64,000 nt of DNA, taken from assembly GCA_023079485.1 (NCBI GenBank), contig CM041104.1, positions 869,676 to 933,675 of the forward strand, given 5' to 3'. The stretch is from Archilochus colubris (lineage: Eukaryota > Chordata > Aves > Apodiformes > Trochilidae). Under the pieces are notes generated by a model that was given only the letters and a program-made list of their open reading frames with translations, was not told the origin of the DNA and did not search any database. Of this stretch, positions 33,191 through 45,871 are shown piece after piece. Position 1 is the stretch's first letter. Each line of letters starts with the position of its first letter. A program made the translations under genes and the position numbers.

Positions 33191-34063
33191 AGAATCATAG
33201 AATCACAGAACTGGCTGGGTTGGAAGGGACCTCAGAGATCCTCAAGTCCAACCCTTGATCCACTCCCCCCGTGGTTCCCAGCCCATGGCACTCAGTGCCA
33301 CATCCAGGCTCTTTGGAAAGATCTCCAGACACGGAGAATCCACTCCTTCCCTAGGCAGCCCATTCCAATGCCTGATCACCCTCTCCAGAAAGAAATTCTT
33401 TCTAATCTCCAACCTAAACCTCCCCTGGCACAACTTGAGACCCTGCCCTCTTGTCTTGCTGAGAGTTGCCTGGGAAAAGAGCCCAACCCCCCCCTGGCTC
33501 CAACCTCCTTTCAGGGAGTTGGAGAGAGTGATGAGGTCTCCCCTGAGCCTCCTCTTCTCCAACCTCAACACCCCCAGCTCCCTCAGCCCTTCCTCACAGG
33601 ACTTGTGCTGGATCCCTTCACAGCCTCCTTGCTCTTCTCTGGACCTGCTCCAGCACCTCAATCTGCTTCCTGAACTGAGGGGCCCAGAACTGGACACAGG
33701 ACTCAAGCTGTGGCCTCACCAGGGCTGAGCACAGGGGCAGAATCCCTTCCCTGGACCTGCTGGCCACGCTGTTCCTGAGCCAGCCCAGGATGCCATTAGC
33801 CTTCTTGGCCACCTGGGCACACTGCTGGCTCATGGTCACCTTCCTGGCAATCCAGACTCCCAGGTCCCTTTCTGCCACTCTGTGCCCAGCCTGGAGCTCC
33901 CCATGGGGTTGTTGTGGCCAAAGTGCAGGACCCGGCACTTGGAATGTTGAACCTCATCCCATTGGAATCAGCCCAACTCTCCAGTCTGTCCAGGTCCCTC
34001 TGCAGAGCCCTCCTGCCTTCCAGCTGATCCACACTCCCCCCCAGCTTAGTGTCATCTGCGAAT
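33191..34063 (-). mobile_element. CR1 LINE, about 870-bp 3' fragment with ORF2 C-terminus
   Basis: This is the longest CR1 copy in the window. From the 3' end it has AGAATCATAGAATCACAG, the 3' UTR, then a minus-strand segment (about 33610-33950) encoding the end of the CR1 reverse-transcriptase protein, recognisable from [24 protein letters not shown] residues (here [20 protein letters not shown]) and [18 protein letters not shown]. It is 5'-truncated near 34063. Frame breaks occur further upstream (for example around 33800-34030), so it is a dead copy. Low divergence suggests it is among the youngest here. Confidence 0.95.
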
Positions 34064-36693
34064 TATCTGGTTCATCAGGGCTCATCAGATATGCTGGAGG
34101 TCTTTCTAGTGATGTGGTGCAGGGGTAGGATCTGCAGTGTGGTGAAGCATTTAGAGCAACAGCAACACAACCCCTGTCTGTGGTGTATGGGGACAACCCT
34201 GGGCCAGGCTCATGGCACTGGGAAATGATGAGGGTGGGATGAATCCTTCTGCATGGAGAAGGCCTCCCCCAGGCAAATGATTTGACTCAGGATCTTGTGA
34301 ATATGTGGGGTTGCCCAGGAGATTACAGCAAGCTGTTTTTTTAAAGAAACCCAAGCAGGGCAGTCCTCTGCCTTGTTGCAGGCAGTCACAGCTTCTCTCT
34401 CTGCCCTGGCTGGGCTTTGGAGACAGCAGAGAATGATTTGGGAGGCAGGTAATGCTCTGGTTAGTGTTTGAGACTGAAGGAACAGGAATTGAAACCTGTT
34501 GGAGGTAGCCTAGGTCTTGAAGAAAAAGGAAGGAAGAGTGTGGGGCCATTGGTACCAGGCTGTGGCAGGTGGTGTGGAGGTGGCACGGAGGGGATCTGAG
34601 AGCAGGCAGGGGAGGTGATCCATCTGTTTGTGCTTTCTGATGGGCCTGGGGTCAAATCACTGCCATGGTGACACAAAGACACCAAAAGTCACAAGGGAGG
34701 GATGTGGGGGGTGATGGGCTGTGAGTTCCCCCTTGGTCCTCACCATGGTGAAGAGAGGAACCTGCTCTGAGTGTGAGAAGTCTGAACACTTCTCAGTCTG
34801 CCAGGGCAGCAGTGGGCAGGCAATGGCTCACCCGGGCTCCTCCACTCTCTGTGACATGGATGGGACTCATCCTGCAGCTCTGCCTGGTGGTCACAGCCCC
34901 TGGCTTTGCAGGGGTGGTCTGTGTCTGCTTGGCTCCTGGTGCAAAGAGAGGTTTGGACTCTTCTGTCTCATAAGCTCTACTGATATTTTTTTTCTTCTCA
35001 AATGCCTTTCCCTCCTTGCCAAGAAAGCTGTCTGATCAGCAGCAATTAACACAGCAGACTGCAGTGATGACCTTTCTAGTGTGTTCTGGGAGGTCTCTGA
35101 ATGCCCTCAAGAAGAATGCACCAGGTGTTTGGGGAATTCTGCTCTGCAAAGATAGGGCCAGAACATGACAAAATGTGGTGGAAGCTGCTCAGGAGGGGAT
35201 GTGCTGGGCAAGCAGTGATGGTCACTCCGCTGCACTTCACCTGGGACAGACCTTCATGTGCAAGCAGTGGTCCTAATGCTGGCCAGCTGGCCCAGATGTG
35301 CTGAGGAACCAGCACCAAGGTCTCCCAGAAAGGCTGGGAGCTCAGCAGCAGACTATGCCTGTTCAACTGCAAGCCCCATGGCTGTTTTGATGGTCTGATC
35401 TCAGCTCTTCTTGTCTTGCTACTGTTCAACAGCACATCCAGGAAAGTGCTGGGCTTGGATCCTGCTCTCCTATCCATTATCAACGCTTCTCTTTTCATAT
35501 TCCTTTTGGGCTTCACCTTTTTAATCCTGCTGTCTCCTGCCTTACAAATGTTCTTTCCTCAATTACTTCCACCAAGCTGCAGGGCTGTCTCCATCATCTC
35601 TGGAGCATGATGAAGCTGTGTGCTTAGCCAGGACTTCTTCAGCTGAGTGCAGGAGCTGCCTGCTGAGCTGACAGTCCCCACTCTTTCCAGACAGATTGTG
35701 CTGATGTGAGGGGTGGCTCCACCCTGTGCTGGCATCCCTGGCTACATCCCAGGTGTAGGTCCTCCAAGGGCAAACGTAGTGTGGGAATAATTGTCCTCCT
35801 CAGCCAGGGATGCAGGTTGACATTTCTTATTCCCTCCCTCTTCCCTGGGGCTGTCATGGGGATACTCTCCCAAGGGTCACAAGGAAGAAAAGGTGTCTGA
35901 CTTTCTTGAAGGAGCATGTTGGAGAGCAAGAAGTTTGTGTCTGCTTTGCTACAGCAGTTGTCAAGCTCCTGTCCCATCCATGTGGTGTGGGTTGGAGATC
36001 ACCCAGGTTGGTGATGGCTGCAGGAGGAGCAGAGTTCTGCAGAGGGCACCGTGCCTCTGGCCCCACATTCAGGAGGCAGAAGAAGGACCTGCCAGAAGAG
36101 GAAATCCAGTGTCAGCTTGGAGCTGAAGTGCTGTTAGAGCTGCCAGGGGCTGGGTTCCCTTTTTGGAAGGAGGAATCTCTTCCCATAAGTCTCCTGATAA
36201 TGACCATGCTGACTTCGTTCCCATTTGGGATTCCAGGTTTCTGATAGAAAATAAAGAGTGATCCTGTGTGCTGTGTCCTGCCCTTCTTAGAGCTCCCCCA
36301 TCTCCTGTACTGGGGGTCACATTTGAAGGGCTGTGCTGAGCTGCTGTCAGGTGCCAGGACATGTCACAGGCAGCTCTGCTGTGCTGCTGCCCAGCCTGGG
36401 GACCAGCTCAGACCATCCCTGCATCAAGACTGCTCTATCCTCCCTCCTTAATGCTCTTATCTTGAAAGCTCCACTCAGATTAAAGCCCTGGCAGTCAGTC
36501 CCCTCCTTAGGTTTATTGCAATGCAGTTTTCTTCCCCTAATCCTATTGGAGTGCAAGCTGCTCTTTTCAGAGTGTTGTGCCTGTCACTGCTGGGCTGAGC
36601 CGGGCAGACTGAAAGCAGCAGGAAGCTGCCCTCTTCTTTAGCTTGGTGGTACACCTGACTGCTTTCATGGCTTGAACCCCATTTCTTTTCCAG
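34064..36693. other. Non-coding DNA, no gene recognised
   Basis: No repeat boundary, splice-flanked exon or CpG island was seen. Short open frames only. Confidence 0.4.
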
Positions 36694-36974
36694 CGATAGG
36701 ACAAGGGGAAATGTCCTTTGAACTCCTTTAAGCTGAAGAAGAATAGGTTTAGGCTGGATCTTAGGAAGAAGTTCTTCAGTATGAGGGTGCTGGGACTCTG
36801 GAACAGGTTGCCCAGAGAAGCTGTGGCTGCCCCCTCCCTGGAAGTGTTCAGGACCAGGTTGGATGAAGCTTTGAGCAACTTTGTCTAGATGAAAGACACC
36901 CAGTCCATGGCAGGAAGGTTGGAGCAGATGATCTCGAAGGCCTCTTCTAACCTAAGACATTCTTTGATTCTATA
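36694..36974 (+). mobile_element. CR1 LINE, 3' end fragment
   Basis: GATAGGACAAGGGGAAATG, TTTAGGCTGGATCTTAGGAA, CTGGAACAGGTTGCCCAGAG and GCAGATGATCTCGAAGGCC end in ATTCTTTGATTCTAT. The 3' UTR wording differs from the 33191 copy, indicating another CR1 subfamily. Confidence 0.9.
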
Positions 36975-37572
36975 GTGACTGATTCTTCTCCAAGACTCTA
37001 GGATCATCCGTGTGATGTCCCAGGTGCCCCCAACAATCATAAGGGGAAAGGTTTGCTTTGGAGCAGGGTGAGTTGCTGACCATACTGGAGTCTGTTGACC
37101 TTCCCTGGACACTCTCATCAAGCTGGAACTCAATCTTTGGACTCTGACAGCCCATGGAGACCCTGGAGTCAGGGGAATGGTGCTGCCCCTTTCAACAGGA
37201 CCCCAGCACATGTTCTGGTGACACCTGAGGATTTGACCTCAGCAGTGGGACCAGCGCCCATTCATGGTGGACTGGTTGTTCTTGATGAACTCATGAGCCC
37301 ATATCCATGCATGCAGTAGGGCTAGGGAAGCCAGGGATGGACTCAAATCCCTGCTGAGTTCCTTCTTTGCCTCCACCTTTTGCTCTGCAGAGGGTCTGAG
37401 GAGCTGAGCCCACTCTTCTCTGCATGGCTGACTCCTTCCAAGGCCTCTCTGAGTCCTTCTCATGGGTGCCCTGTGGCCCAGCCCTGCTCAGTGTGTTCCC
37501 AGGGAAGGCAGGGACATGTGGGGAGCCAGGGTGGGCTGGTAGGAGGAGTGCTGTGGGAGATGCTGGGAATGC

Positions 37573-37740
37573 AGAATCACAGAATATTGGGGGCTGGAAG
37601 GGACCTTTAGAGATCATGGAGCCCAACCCCTCTTCCAGAGCAGGATCATCTAATGTAGGTTACATGGGAATGTGTCCAGTCGGGTTTTTAATGTCTCCAG
37701 AGGAGGCCCCACAACCTCTCTGGCAGCCTCCTCCAGGATA
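37573..37740 (-). mobile_element. CR1 LINE, short 3' end fragment
   Basis: AGAATCACAGAATATTGGGG, GGAAGGGACCTTTAGAGATC and CCAACCCCTCTTCCAGAGC are followed by GGTTTTTAATGTCTCCAGA. It is the reverse-oriented 3' end, truncated after about 165 bp, of the same general subfamily as 61329-61903. Confidence 0.9.
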
Positions 37741-38094
37741 CGGGTGTGCTCAGAGCCTGTCTGGTGCTGATACCCCCAGGGCTGGGGTACTTGAGATCTC
37801 TGTAGGATCCCTCCCTCACAGGGTGAGCCTGAGGGGTCCTGGGGCAGAGGGTGGGGGAGGCTGGAGAAAGATATATTGGGGAAGGGATTGGGGTTATCCA
37901 TTCCCCCTTAGACTCACCCTTGGTTTTGTCCTCAGTCCAAGGAGCCTGGTGAGCACGGTGCCAGTGCTGCTGCCAGGCTCTGCCCGCCCTGCAGACAACA
38001 GACCACTTCTGCCCTAGCTTGTGAATGATGGCAGCATCCTGGAGGAAGAGTCCCCTGAGACTGTCACAGCATCCAGACTGTGATTGCCCAGAGC

Positions 38095-38255
38095 CTGGGG
38101 CAGGACCCACAGGGCCACAGTGCTGATCCTTGGCATTTCCTTGGTTTCCAAGGCAAGAGGACCCCCTTGGTGTTGGGAAGCCCAGGGGGACCCACAGGGC
38201 CACAGTGCTGATCCATGGGGTTTCCTTGGTTTCCAAGGCAAGAGAAGCCCCTGGA
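38095..38255. repeat. Tandem duplication, 85-bp unit, two copies
   Basis: GGACCCACAGGGCCACAGTG starts at 38103 and 38188, and both copies continue through TTCCTTGGTTTCCAAGGCAA with few differences. It sits in otherwise ordinary sequence and accounts for the repeated residues in the minus-strand frame 37688-38536. Confidence 0.85.
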
Positions 38256-38903
38256 AAGCTGTGGGCTTCTCCTCTCTCAGGATGCTGTTGCTCAGCGAGG
38301 CAAAAAGAGAGCCTGGGCACTGAGCAAAGGAGGAGAAGCATTGCTGTAGGGTAAGGGGACTGCTTGAGGTGACAGAAACTGCTGGGAGGTGCTGGCACAG
38401 CCCTGGTGGCCTGGGACAGAGGGTGGCTGGAGGTTTCTGTTCTGGGTGAGCTGGGACAGCATCTGCTCCGAGTGGTGCCTGGGCTGCTGGGAGCAATGCC
38501 AGAGCACGGGAGCATCCAGGCTCCTCTTGGGACCATGGGACACCATCAGTCAGGTGTCAAGTGGACCCAAAGGGTAGCTACACCCAGCAGCTGTAGGCAC
38601 AGGGGCATCTGTCGGGCTGCCCCTCACCATGATTTCCTTCCTGCTCTCACTGTAACCAGGAGTTCAGCTGCACATGACTCACAGCAGCCTGGGTGGGCAA
38701 GAAAAGGATGCAGAGAGAGAAGAAGGCTTCTGCAGGGAATGGCTGCAGCCTTTTCAAGCACATGGAAAGCCTATGTGCTCCCTGAGGGAAGGAGATGATC
38801 TTGTGCCAAGGGCAGGGCTCTGGGTTCAGTGAATGTTGTCAGAGCTGCTAAGATCCATAGGGAAGGAGTTTGTTCTGAAGGCTGCAGTTGAGAGGTGGTG
38901 ATA

Positions 38904-39480
38904 TGTAGAGAAACAAGATAAACCAGGTGCCTTGAGTTGCCAAAGAGCTTGCTGGTTCCTCATGGGTTTCTGGTTCCTCATGGGATGACGGGATTTAACC
39001 CTTCCTCATGGGATTCCATACACGGGTTTTAACCCTTCCTCATGGGACTCCATCCTCCTGGCTTCCCTCTGCTCAGGGGTTTCCAAAGAGAGAATCCTTA
39101 TCTTGGCTTCCCTCTGCTCAGGGGTTTCCAATCCAAAGAGCTTGCTGGTCATACCTTTCAGGGAGAGTGTTAGCCCAGGCACTTTTTCAAATCAGGGAGA
39201 ATGTTCCTGTTGCCAGCTCCTCACACTGCTGCTTCTTTAGACGTCTGTATGTTGCCCACATTCTCCACCAAATGTAGCAGAAAGAGCCTTTCTTGCTTCT
39301 GAGGCTCGACAAGCTGCTGACCTCTCCATTGCCTCACACCAGAGTGAGCTCCTCTCTGTGGGTGTGTGTCCCACCTTTATTGGCCCCCTGGTAATAGGGG
39401 GCCTGCCCTAACCAGGCACAGGTGGACTCACACCCACTCTTTGGCAACTCGAGGCACCTGGTTTATCTTGTTTCTCTACA
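38904..39480 (-). mobile_element. TG...CA element with 44-bp inverted ends and perfect 6-bp TSD
   Basis: It starts TGTAGAGAAACAAGATAAAC and ends with the reverse complement; the ends match over 44 bp with one mismatch. A perfect direct repeat GTGATA flanks it (38898-38903 and 39481-39486). Read on the minus strand the first about 110 bp align with the arms of 4011-4498: the shared blocks are ACCAGGTGCC, CCACCTGTGCCT, CCAGGGGGCCAATAAA. The TATA-like CCAATAAAGG lies at 39374-39383. The interior has short direct duplications (TAACCCTTCCTCATGGGA, CTTCCCTCTGCTCAGGGG). It looks like a solo LTR on the minus strand with its far end replaced by an inverted copy of its start; no coding capacity. Confidence 0.85.
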
Positions 39481-39970
39481 GTGATAGGCCAGGCAAACCT
39501 ACAGAGGAATAAATCAAATGCCTTCTCCATGTCAGGAACCATCTCCTGCCATGCCCAGGGATGTGACACCAGCTCCATCCTCAGCTCAGCCAAGCCCAAA
39601 TTTTCAAAAGGTCTTGATTTGGCCTCACAAAGGGAGAAAATGCTCCTAAAAATTAATAAGCATCATGAGCATATCAGGGGGGTTTCCTTCACAGCCCCAG
39701 AGCCTTGGTCAGGAACCCCAAGGGATGAGACAGTGCAGGGCTGGTGTGGGTGCCCTGTCCTGGCCCTGATGCCACTTAGCAGTGAGTAACTTCTAAGTTA
39801 CTAAGAGTGAGCTTCTCCAAAGAGTACAGAGTGCTGAGGAACTCATCACCCTCACCACAGCATCTGCTTTTTCGATATGATAGCTGCTAAAATCCCTCTT
39901 TGATTTGCTGCCACAAGAAAATTCATGATGTTTTTTAACAAAGTCAATCTTTTTGTCAATCCTCTGGGCC

Positions 39971-40011
39971 AAAAAAAAAAAAAAAAAAAAAAGAAAAACA
40001 GAAAAAAAAAG
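39971..40011. repeat. A-rich simple repeat
   Basis: Twenty-two A residues followed by GAAAAACAG and a further nine A residues. No processed-gene sequence is visible upstream, so it is treated as a simple repeat. Confidence 0.8.
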
Positions 40012-43000
40012 AGTATTTGTAGCCTTCTGGGGTTATTGGAGATGTGTTTTTCTGCTGGCTGGCATACATGGAGGTTTCTCCTTAACATCAAGGTTCTGGC
40101 TTCTAGTGCAGTGACCTGAAGGAGACTTAGGGATGAAGATGGAGGTGGGGCAGGGAGGAGTGTGCTGTGCACCTGGGATGCCTACAGTGCTGGATTGAGC
40201 ATTGAGGTCATGCACAACTGCAACCTCACCCCTTCTGCACTGCAGAAAAACCTTCTCCATCCTTCCTCCTGAGCAGCATGTTCACAAACAGCAACCCAGC
40301 ACAAGCTGAGTGGTTGGGGGATAGATGAGATACAGCTCCAGGCAGCTCCCCAAGGGCAGAGAAAGGGCCAGAAGGAAATTAAATGAGATAGGTTTGGGTA
40401 TTTCCTGGATGTAACATCAGGAAGGATGGGTGAGACAGAGCTTGGTGTCTAATTTGGGAAGAGAGCCCTGAGAACAAGTAGTCAGGGTGCCCATGGGGCA
40501 CACAGGAGGGTGGCACAGGAGAGACTGATGTCCTTAGGAGAAACCACTGGGAACATCTCGGGTGCTGGGAGAAGGACACCCCCACTCCCCTGGGACCTGC
40601 ATGGCAAAGTGGGAGCACAGGGCAGGGGGAACAGGGCCCTGGCTGCTGACCTGTCCCATACCCTGCTGGGCACCCTGCTGTCTCTTATCCTTAACCACAG
40701 TTATTTGATTTCTCCCTGGGTTCTTTTTTTTTTTTAGTGTTGGTGACACATGTTTGGTTAGAAACACTTAATTACCTCTTGGGATGTGTTTCATTTGTTC
40801 ATTAAGATAGAAATTGGAGTTGTCGGGTTTGCTTTATTTTGCAATTTCTTTTCGTTCTTTTTCCCTTTCTCTGTTTTGTAAGGAAAGGGTGAGGAAAAAA
40901 TCCACCTCTACCTCCCCAATGAGTGTGGCCAGGTCTGTCCTGCATGCCTCCCAGCCTCCCCCACAGCTCCTCAGCAGAGGAGCAGTGATGGGGAGGGATG
41001 GTCCTCCCTGGCAGCTGGTGGCATGTCATAGCTCCTTGGGAATTGGGAGGGAAATCATGGTGCCAGGGCCAAGCCCAGCTCCCATGCCCTGGAAGATGCT
41101 GGGAGGCAAGAGCCATGTGCCAGGTGCTCTGGCATGGGATAGCAGTGCTGGAGATGGGGGATGCTGGGGAAAGCCATGGAGCAGAGACAAGCCTGCTTCT
41201 TTCCCTCTGACCTGGAGGAGAAAAACCCTGGAGATGTTTTTGCTTGTGTTCCTGTGAGGCTCAGGGTGAGGGATGTATGCACAAGATGGGTTCCCACCCC
41301 CACTGTGCTGGTGTGGTGGGCTCCACAGAGGCATCTGGGGATGCTGAGGCTGCACAGTCTGTTGGTCTGCAGGGAGGGTGCCAGAACGTAGCTGGTGATG
41401 TCCCAGGAGGTGGGTGGCAGAGCCCAGGACAGCCTGCATGAGGGATGCACTGCTGGGTTGGCTGCCTGCATACTTCATCATGTGGCAAGGCAGTGTCCTG
41501 GGTGTCCAGGGTGATGGTTCAGTGATGCTCAGGAGGGAGAAGCAGTGGGCAGGTCCCATTGTGAAGGACACATGGCAGGAGCAGAACACAGCAGAGGGAG
41601 GACGTGGTGCTCCATTGGTACCATCCATCTCTGGGTGCCTCTGCCCTCCAATGCTGTGGGGTGACCTGGAAGGGATGGGCCAGCCTCTGCCTGCACTTTT
41701 TCACAGCACAAAGCTGGCAGCCTTGGCTGGGCTTTGCAGCTGGTCATTTTTCATAGACCTGGAGAGGACACTTGTGCTTGCTCAGGCCTGGTGCATGCTC
41801 ACTCCCAGTCAAGCTTCTCATGAACAAACCTTGGCTTGGCAACCCCATGCAGGTGGAGATGGAGCCATTGAGCAAGACTTGGAGCTGCTGTGCTCCATCT
41901 GCTCTCTCTGAGCCAAGGAGGCCAAACCTTGCTGGTACCCATCTAAGAGTGGCTGGAGGCTTCAGCTCCTTCAGGGTACAGGATTTTGCTCATGCCTGTC
42001 TTAAGCAGGGACCTTCTTGAAGCTTCTGCACAGGGTACTCAGTGAAATAGGTCTTCAGAAAGGAGACATGAGTTCTTCTTACTAGTCAGGAATTCTGCTT
42101 TCATAACCTAATTGAAAGTACCAGAAAAACCCAGGTTTGACTGTCTCTTGCCATATGTCTCACCAGGGCTCTGGTCTCACTTTGCAGTTTTGGGAATTTG
42201 GAACCAAAGCAACCCCTTCCATCAGAGACATGGCTGTATCACAGCAATCCTCCTGCTGCCTAATGGTTATGAGAAGCCAATAACTCAAATTAACTGAAAG
42301 GAGAAAGAAGGTTTGCATGAGAAGCCCCCATCCCTCACCAGCCAGTGTCTGTGCAGAAGCCTCTGGGGTGGTTGCTGGATACCTGCATAAACGACCCTGG
42401 GATTTGTTGTTGGGTCTGGAGGGGAGAAGGAGCCCTGGCTGGGTGAGACCAGAAATCAGGAGTGTATCTATATCCTGTGCTCCTGCAGGAATTTGTCCAT
42501 GTGGCTGGAGGGATCTGCTGGCCTTTAGGAGATGGATGCCAGAGCCTTTGTGCATAGTGGGAGAGCATCTGAAATTAAAAACTAAGGAGTGAACTGAATA
42601 CAGATTGTGGAGTTCTTAGAAGTGGCTGATGAGGACTTCTTATTCCTAATGGCCTTCTTCTGTGTGCTGGAGAGAGGCTTAACCTAAGGCTCCAGCCTTG
42701 CTTGCTGATGTGCTGCAGGCAGAGCCAGGAAATGGGAGCAGGATTACCCCAGGGCTTGGGACAAAGTCAGGGTCCAGACAGTTTTGGAGGGATTAGGGCT
42801 CCCTGATTGGGTCGTGCTTCCTTGAGTACAGAAGGAGGTGGTGGAATAAGATGGGATGGTGAGCATTTCCATGGTTCATTAGAACACCTGGCCCATTCTT
42901 CATTCTGGAGAGGAATGCATTCCATGAACACATCCACAATGAAGCATGGCTGAGGACTTGTCTTTCTCAGAATGTTTGGTGTAGCTCAGAGCAGTGGTGT

Positions 43001-43698
43001 TTCTTTAGGGATGAGGGTGGCTGGTGGGTTTCTGTGAGCTCAGCCTGGAGACTTCCTAGCATAGCACAATGTGGAGCCATGAAACCAAGCACCTTGCAAA
43101 GGGAAGAGATCTGGCCTGCTTGCAAGAGTCAGCTTCCACATTTATGCTTGATGAATTTGTGAGATTGTTTGGTTTCTACAAGCCAAGGGCCACTCCTGGA
43201 GACATCTGTCCTCCTTCTGGAAGCTCACTTGCTTAGAGACTGAATAAAAGCAAAGGACTTCAAGGCTTGATGTCTGTTACCACAGGCCACGTGTGTTGGT
43301 GCCCAGATCTCTGCAGATCTTCTGGCTGGCACAGAAGCAGAGAGGAACCCTGTAGAGAGACCCACAGACACGTACTGGAACTAATACATGGAAATCCTAA
43401 TCGTTGCCTGGATACTTTCCTTGATAAACAGCAATCCAGACAGCTGATGGATTTAGGTTGTGCGTAGATAAAAGAGAAAACTATGGAAGGACAGATGGTC
43501 AAGTGGACAACAAGATGGATGGATGAATGGTTGTTCTAAAACGGTGAGCTAAATAAAGTCAGAGGGGTGAAGAGGTGGATGTTGGGGTGGGAAGGATGGG
43601 GCTGCATAGGCAGAGCTGCTGGGCTGGCTTGGCCTCCTGACACCATGTGCCCCCTTGCTGCTTCCCTCAGGAGATCTGGTGCATGAAATCTACCCCCC

Positions 43699-43752
43699 CA
43701 GTCCCAGTCCCAGTCCCAGTCCCAGTTCCAGTCCTAGTCCCAGTCCCACACC
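43699..43752. repeat. (AGTCCC)n hexanucleotide repeat
   Basis: About eight to nine units of AGTCCC with TTCC and CCTA variants. Simple-sequence tract. Confidence 0.88.
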
Positions 43753-45494
43753 CAGTGACAGTTCCCTGCTTCTAGGGATTGCTGTCTCTTGTTTTTAGGG
43801 TTCTTTCCTTTCTCCTCCTATGATGTCACTTGTTAGGAACAAGTGGATTGGCACTTGCTATCCTTCCTGAGAGGCTCCCTAAGGGCTCCACCTTGCTCAG
43901 TTCCATCCCCCTTGCCTTGGCTTCCAAGGGCCTGGAGCAAGGATGAGTTCTGGTTTTAGACCTTTCTCAGAGAGGCTCCCTGGTCTCTATTGAAAGCCCT
44001 GGCACATTCACTGAATTTCAGCTCCACTGTGCTCTTGACCCCTTCATCACCCAGGGGTGAAAAACCCTCTGAAGGTTTTTCACCTGTCAAAGGCTCTGTG
44101 GACACTGTCCCCAGACCTTCACACTCCATCAGTCCCTGAACACCTGTGCTAAGGAGCACAAGCCCAGTCTCTCACTCCTCAGGTGGTGGTAGTTGAATAA
44201 GGTGGCTCCCAAAAACTTGGTGATGGGGGAATTTTTGCACCAGCAAACACAGGGATTGTTTTGTAGCCCATAGTGCTGTGTGTCTGGCAAGAGGATTTGC
44301 TGCTGGGTGTGTGCAGCAGGTGCTGGGTGTCAGAGATATGACATGTGGAGATAGGCTGGGACCAGGAGTAACCTGAACAGCTTACAGCACCAAATGATCC
44401 CTTTGAGAAAGGGGCAGCCACATTCCTGGGGGTGCAGAGCACAGCCCCCTGTGCAGAGGAGGCAGGAACTGCCCCCAGCCCCATTTTCTCTCAGTGTGGG
44501 TGCTTCAGTTGGTCTGGCAGAGTGGGAGCAGAGGGGACACTGTTGTGCCCTGCCTCGGCAGCTTCATGGCACCAGCACCCTCCCAGCACCACTCTGGCCC
44601 ACGCTGCAGAGGGGCTGCAGCCACGCGCCGGCAGCACTTTCCTCCCACCACTTCTGACAGCTCCTGTTCTGCTGCCAACCAACCTCCGCAGACCTGGAAG
44701 CCTTCTTCCCTCTGCCTTCTCCTCCTCTCCTCCCGCTTTGCAGGTTTGAAGAGAGAGAGCTCAGCAAGGGGCTATCTGTGCCAGAAGCAAGCACAGGGGA
44801 ATGGGAATGGGCACCTCCTGCACTCGCCCAGGCTGGCTGCTGGGGAATCTTTAGTTTTATCTACAGAGCCAGGTTGTCTTGGGGCCAGTTCTGGGACCCA
44901 TTTTGGGCAAGACAAGGCACCGATGTTGTTCTGGACCCCTTTGCTATCTCTCCAGAGTGGTTGTTTTCCTTCCAAGCAGCACTGCAGCACTCAAATAAGG
45001 GATTTGCAATGCAGAGAAAAACCTCCTACCCGCCACTTAACTGCATGTGGGCTGAGAGCAGAGCTGGGAGCAGCTGTGCCACTTCACTTTAACTGCTTGG
45101 GCTCAACAGTCCTGTGCCTGCCCTCTGGGATCTGCCTTGCAGCCTGTTTTGGGGCAATTCCTGACCCTGAGCTGCCAGGTGAGCTCTACCTCCTCCCGAG
45201 CCCCTCTGGGCAGTGATGCCCAGAGATTGAAGAGGTGAGGATGCTCCAGCCTCAGCTGCTTTGGGGTTTGCTGTCTTTTTGCAACAGGCTTTGTTTTCCC
45301 AGTCCACTGAGCTGGGACATGACTGATGGCTTCACTTGGTGCTTTCTTGGACACGGAAAGCACTATAGATGAGGTAGGAGCAGATATAAGACAGTAAGAT
45401 TTTGGTGTGTGTGGTGCAGCAAATCAGTGTGGTGCTAGAGAAAGAGGATGGGGGCTTTGGCAATGGGGCATCTGTCCTGTGAAGGAAGGTGGAG

Positions 45495-45871
45495 TGAGTT
45501 GAGGTTGTTCAGACTGGAGAAGTCTCCAGGGAGACCTTACTGCTGGTAAAGGGGGCCTTCTATACGAAAGAGGGGGTAAATGTTTTAGCAGGGCCTGTCA
45601 TGGTAATACAAGTGGTGAAGGTTTTCAACTGAAAGAGGGGAGATTTAAGCTAGATGTGAAGAAGAAATTTTTGACCATGAGGGTGGTAAACAGTGGCCCA
45701 GGCTGCCCAAAGAGGTGGCAGATGCTCCATCCCTGGAAACATTCCAGGTCAGGCTGGACAGGGCTCTGGCCAGCATGATCCAGTTGAAGATGTCTGTGCT
45801 TATGACAAGGGGGTTGGACTAGATGGCTTCTAAACAACCCGTCCAACCCAAACCATTCTGTGATTATATTC
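45495..45871 (+). mobile_element. CR1 LINE, about 375-bp 3' fragment
   Basis: GAGGTTGTTCAGACTGGAGA, GCTCCAGG-like AGTCTCCAGGGAGACC, GGGGAGATTTAAGCTAGATG, AAGAGGTGGCAGATGC and GTTGGACTAGATGGC end near AACCATTCTGTGATTATAT. It is diverged and holds frame breaks, so it is an older copy. Confidence 0.88.

Larger units (their letters stand above)
39487..45494. other. Non-coding DNA, no gene recognised
   Basis: Contains an A-run of 22 (39971-39992) with further A-rich sequence to 40011, an AT-rich patch 40680-40860, and an AGTCCC repeat (43699-43752). The rest is ordinary. Frames such as 41026-41628 minus and 44494-45216 plus have no recognisable domain. Confidence 0.4.

Noticed and set aside
37688..38536. 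282-codon minus-strand frame
   Set aside because: It spans a CR1 fragment and the 85-bp duplication and has no recognised domain.
39925..40119. Poly-A run as tail of a processed pseudogene
   Set aside because: No gene-like sequence or target duplication beside it.
43699..43752. Possible CRISPR-like array
   Set aside because: Six-base simple repeat without spacers, in vertebrate DNA.
44494..45216. 240-codon plus-strand frame
   Set aside because: No domain, no splice sites; composition typical of chance frames in GC-rich DNA.
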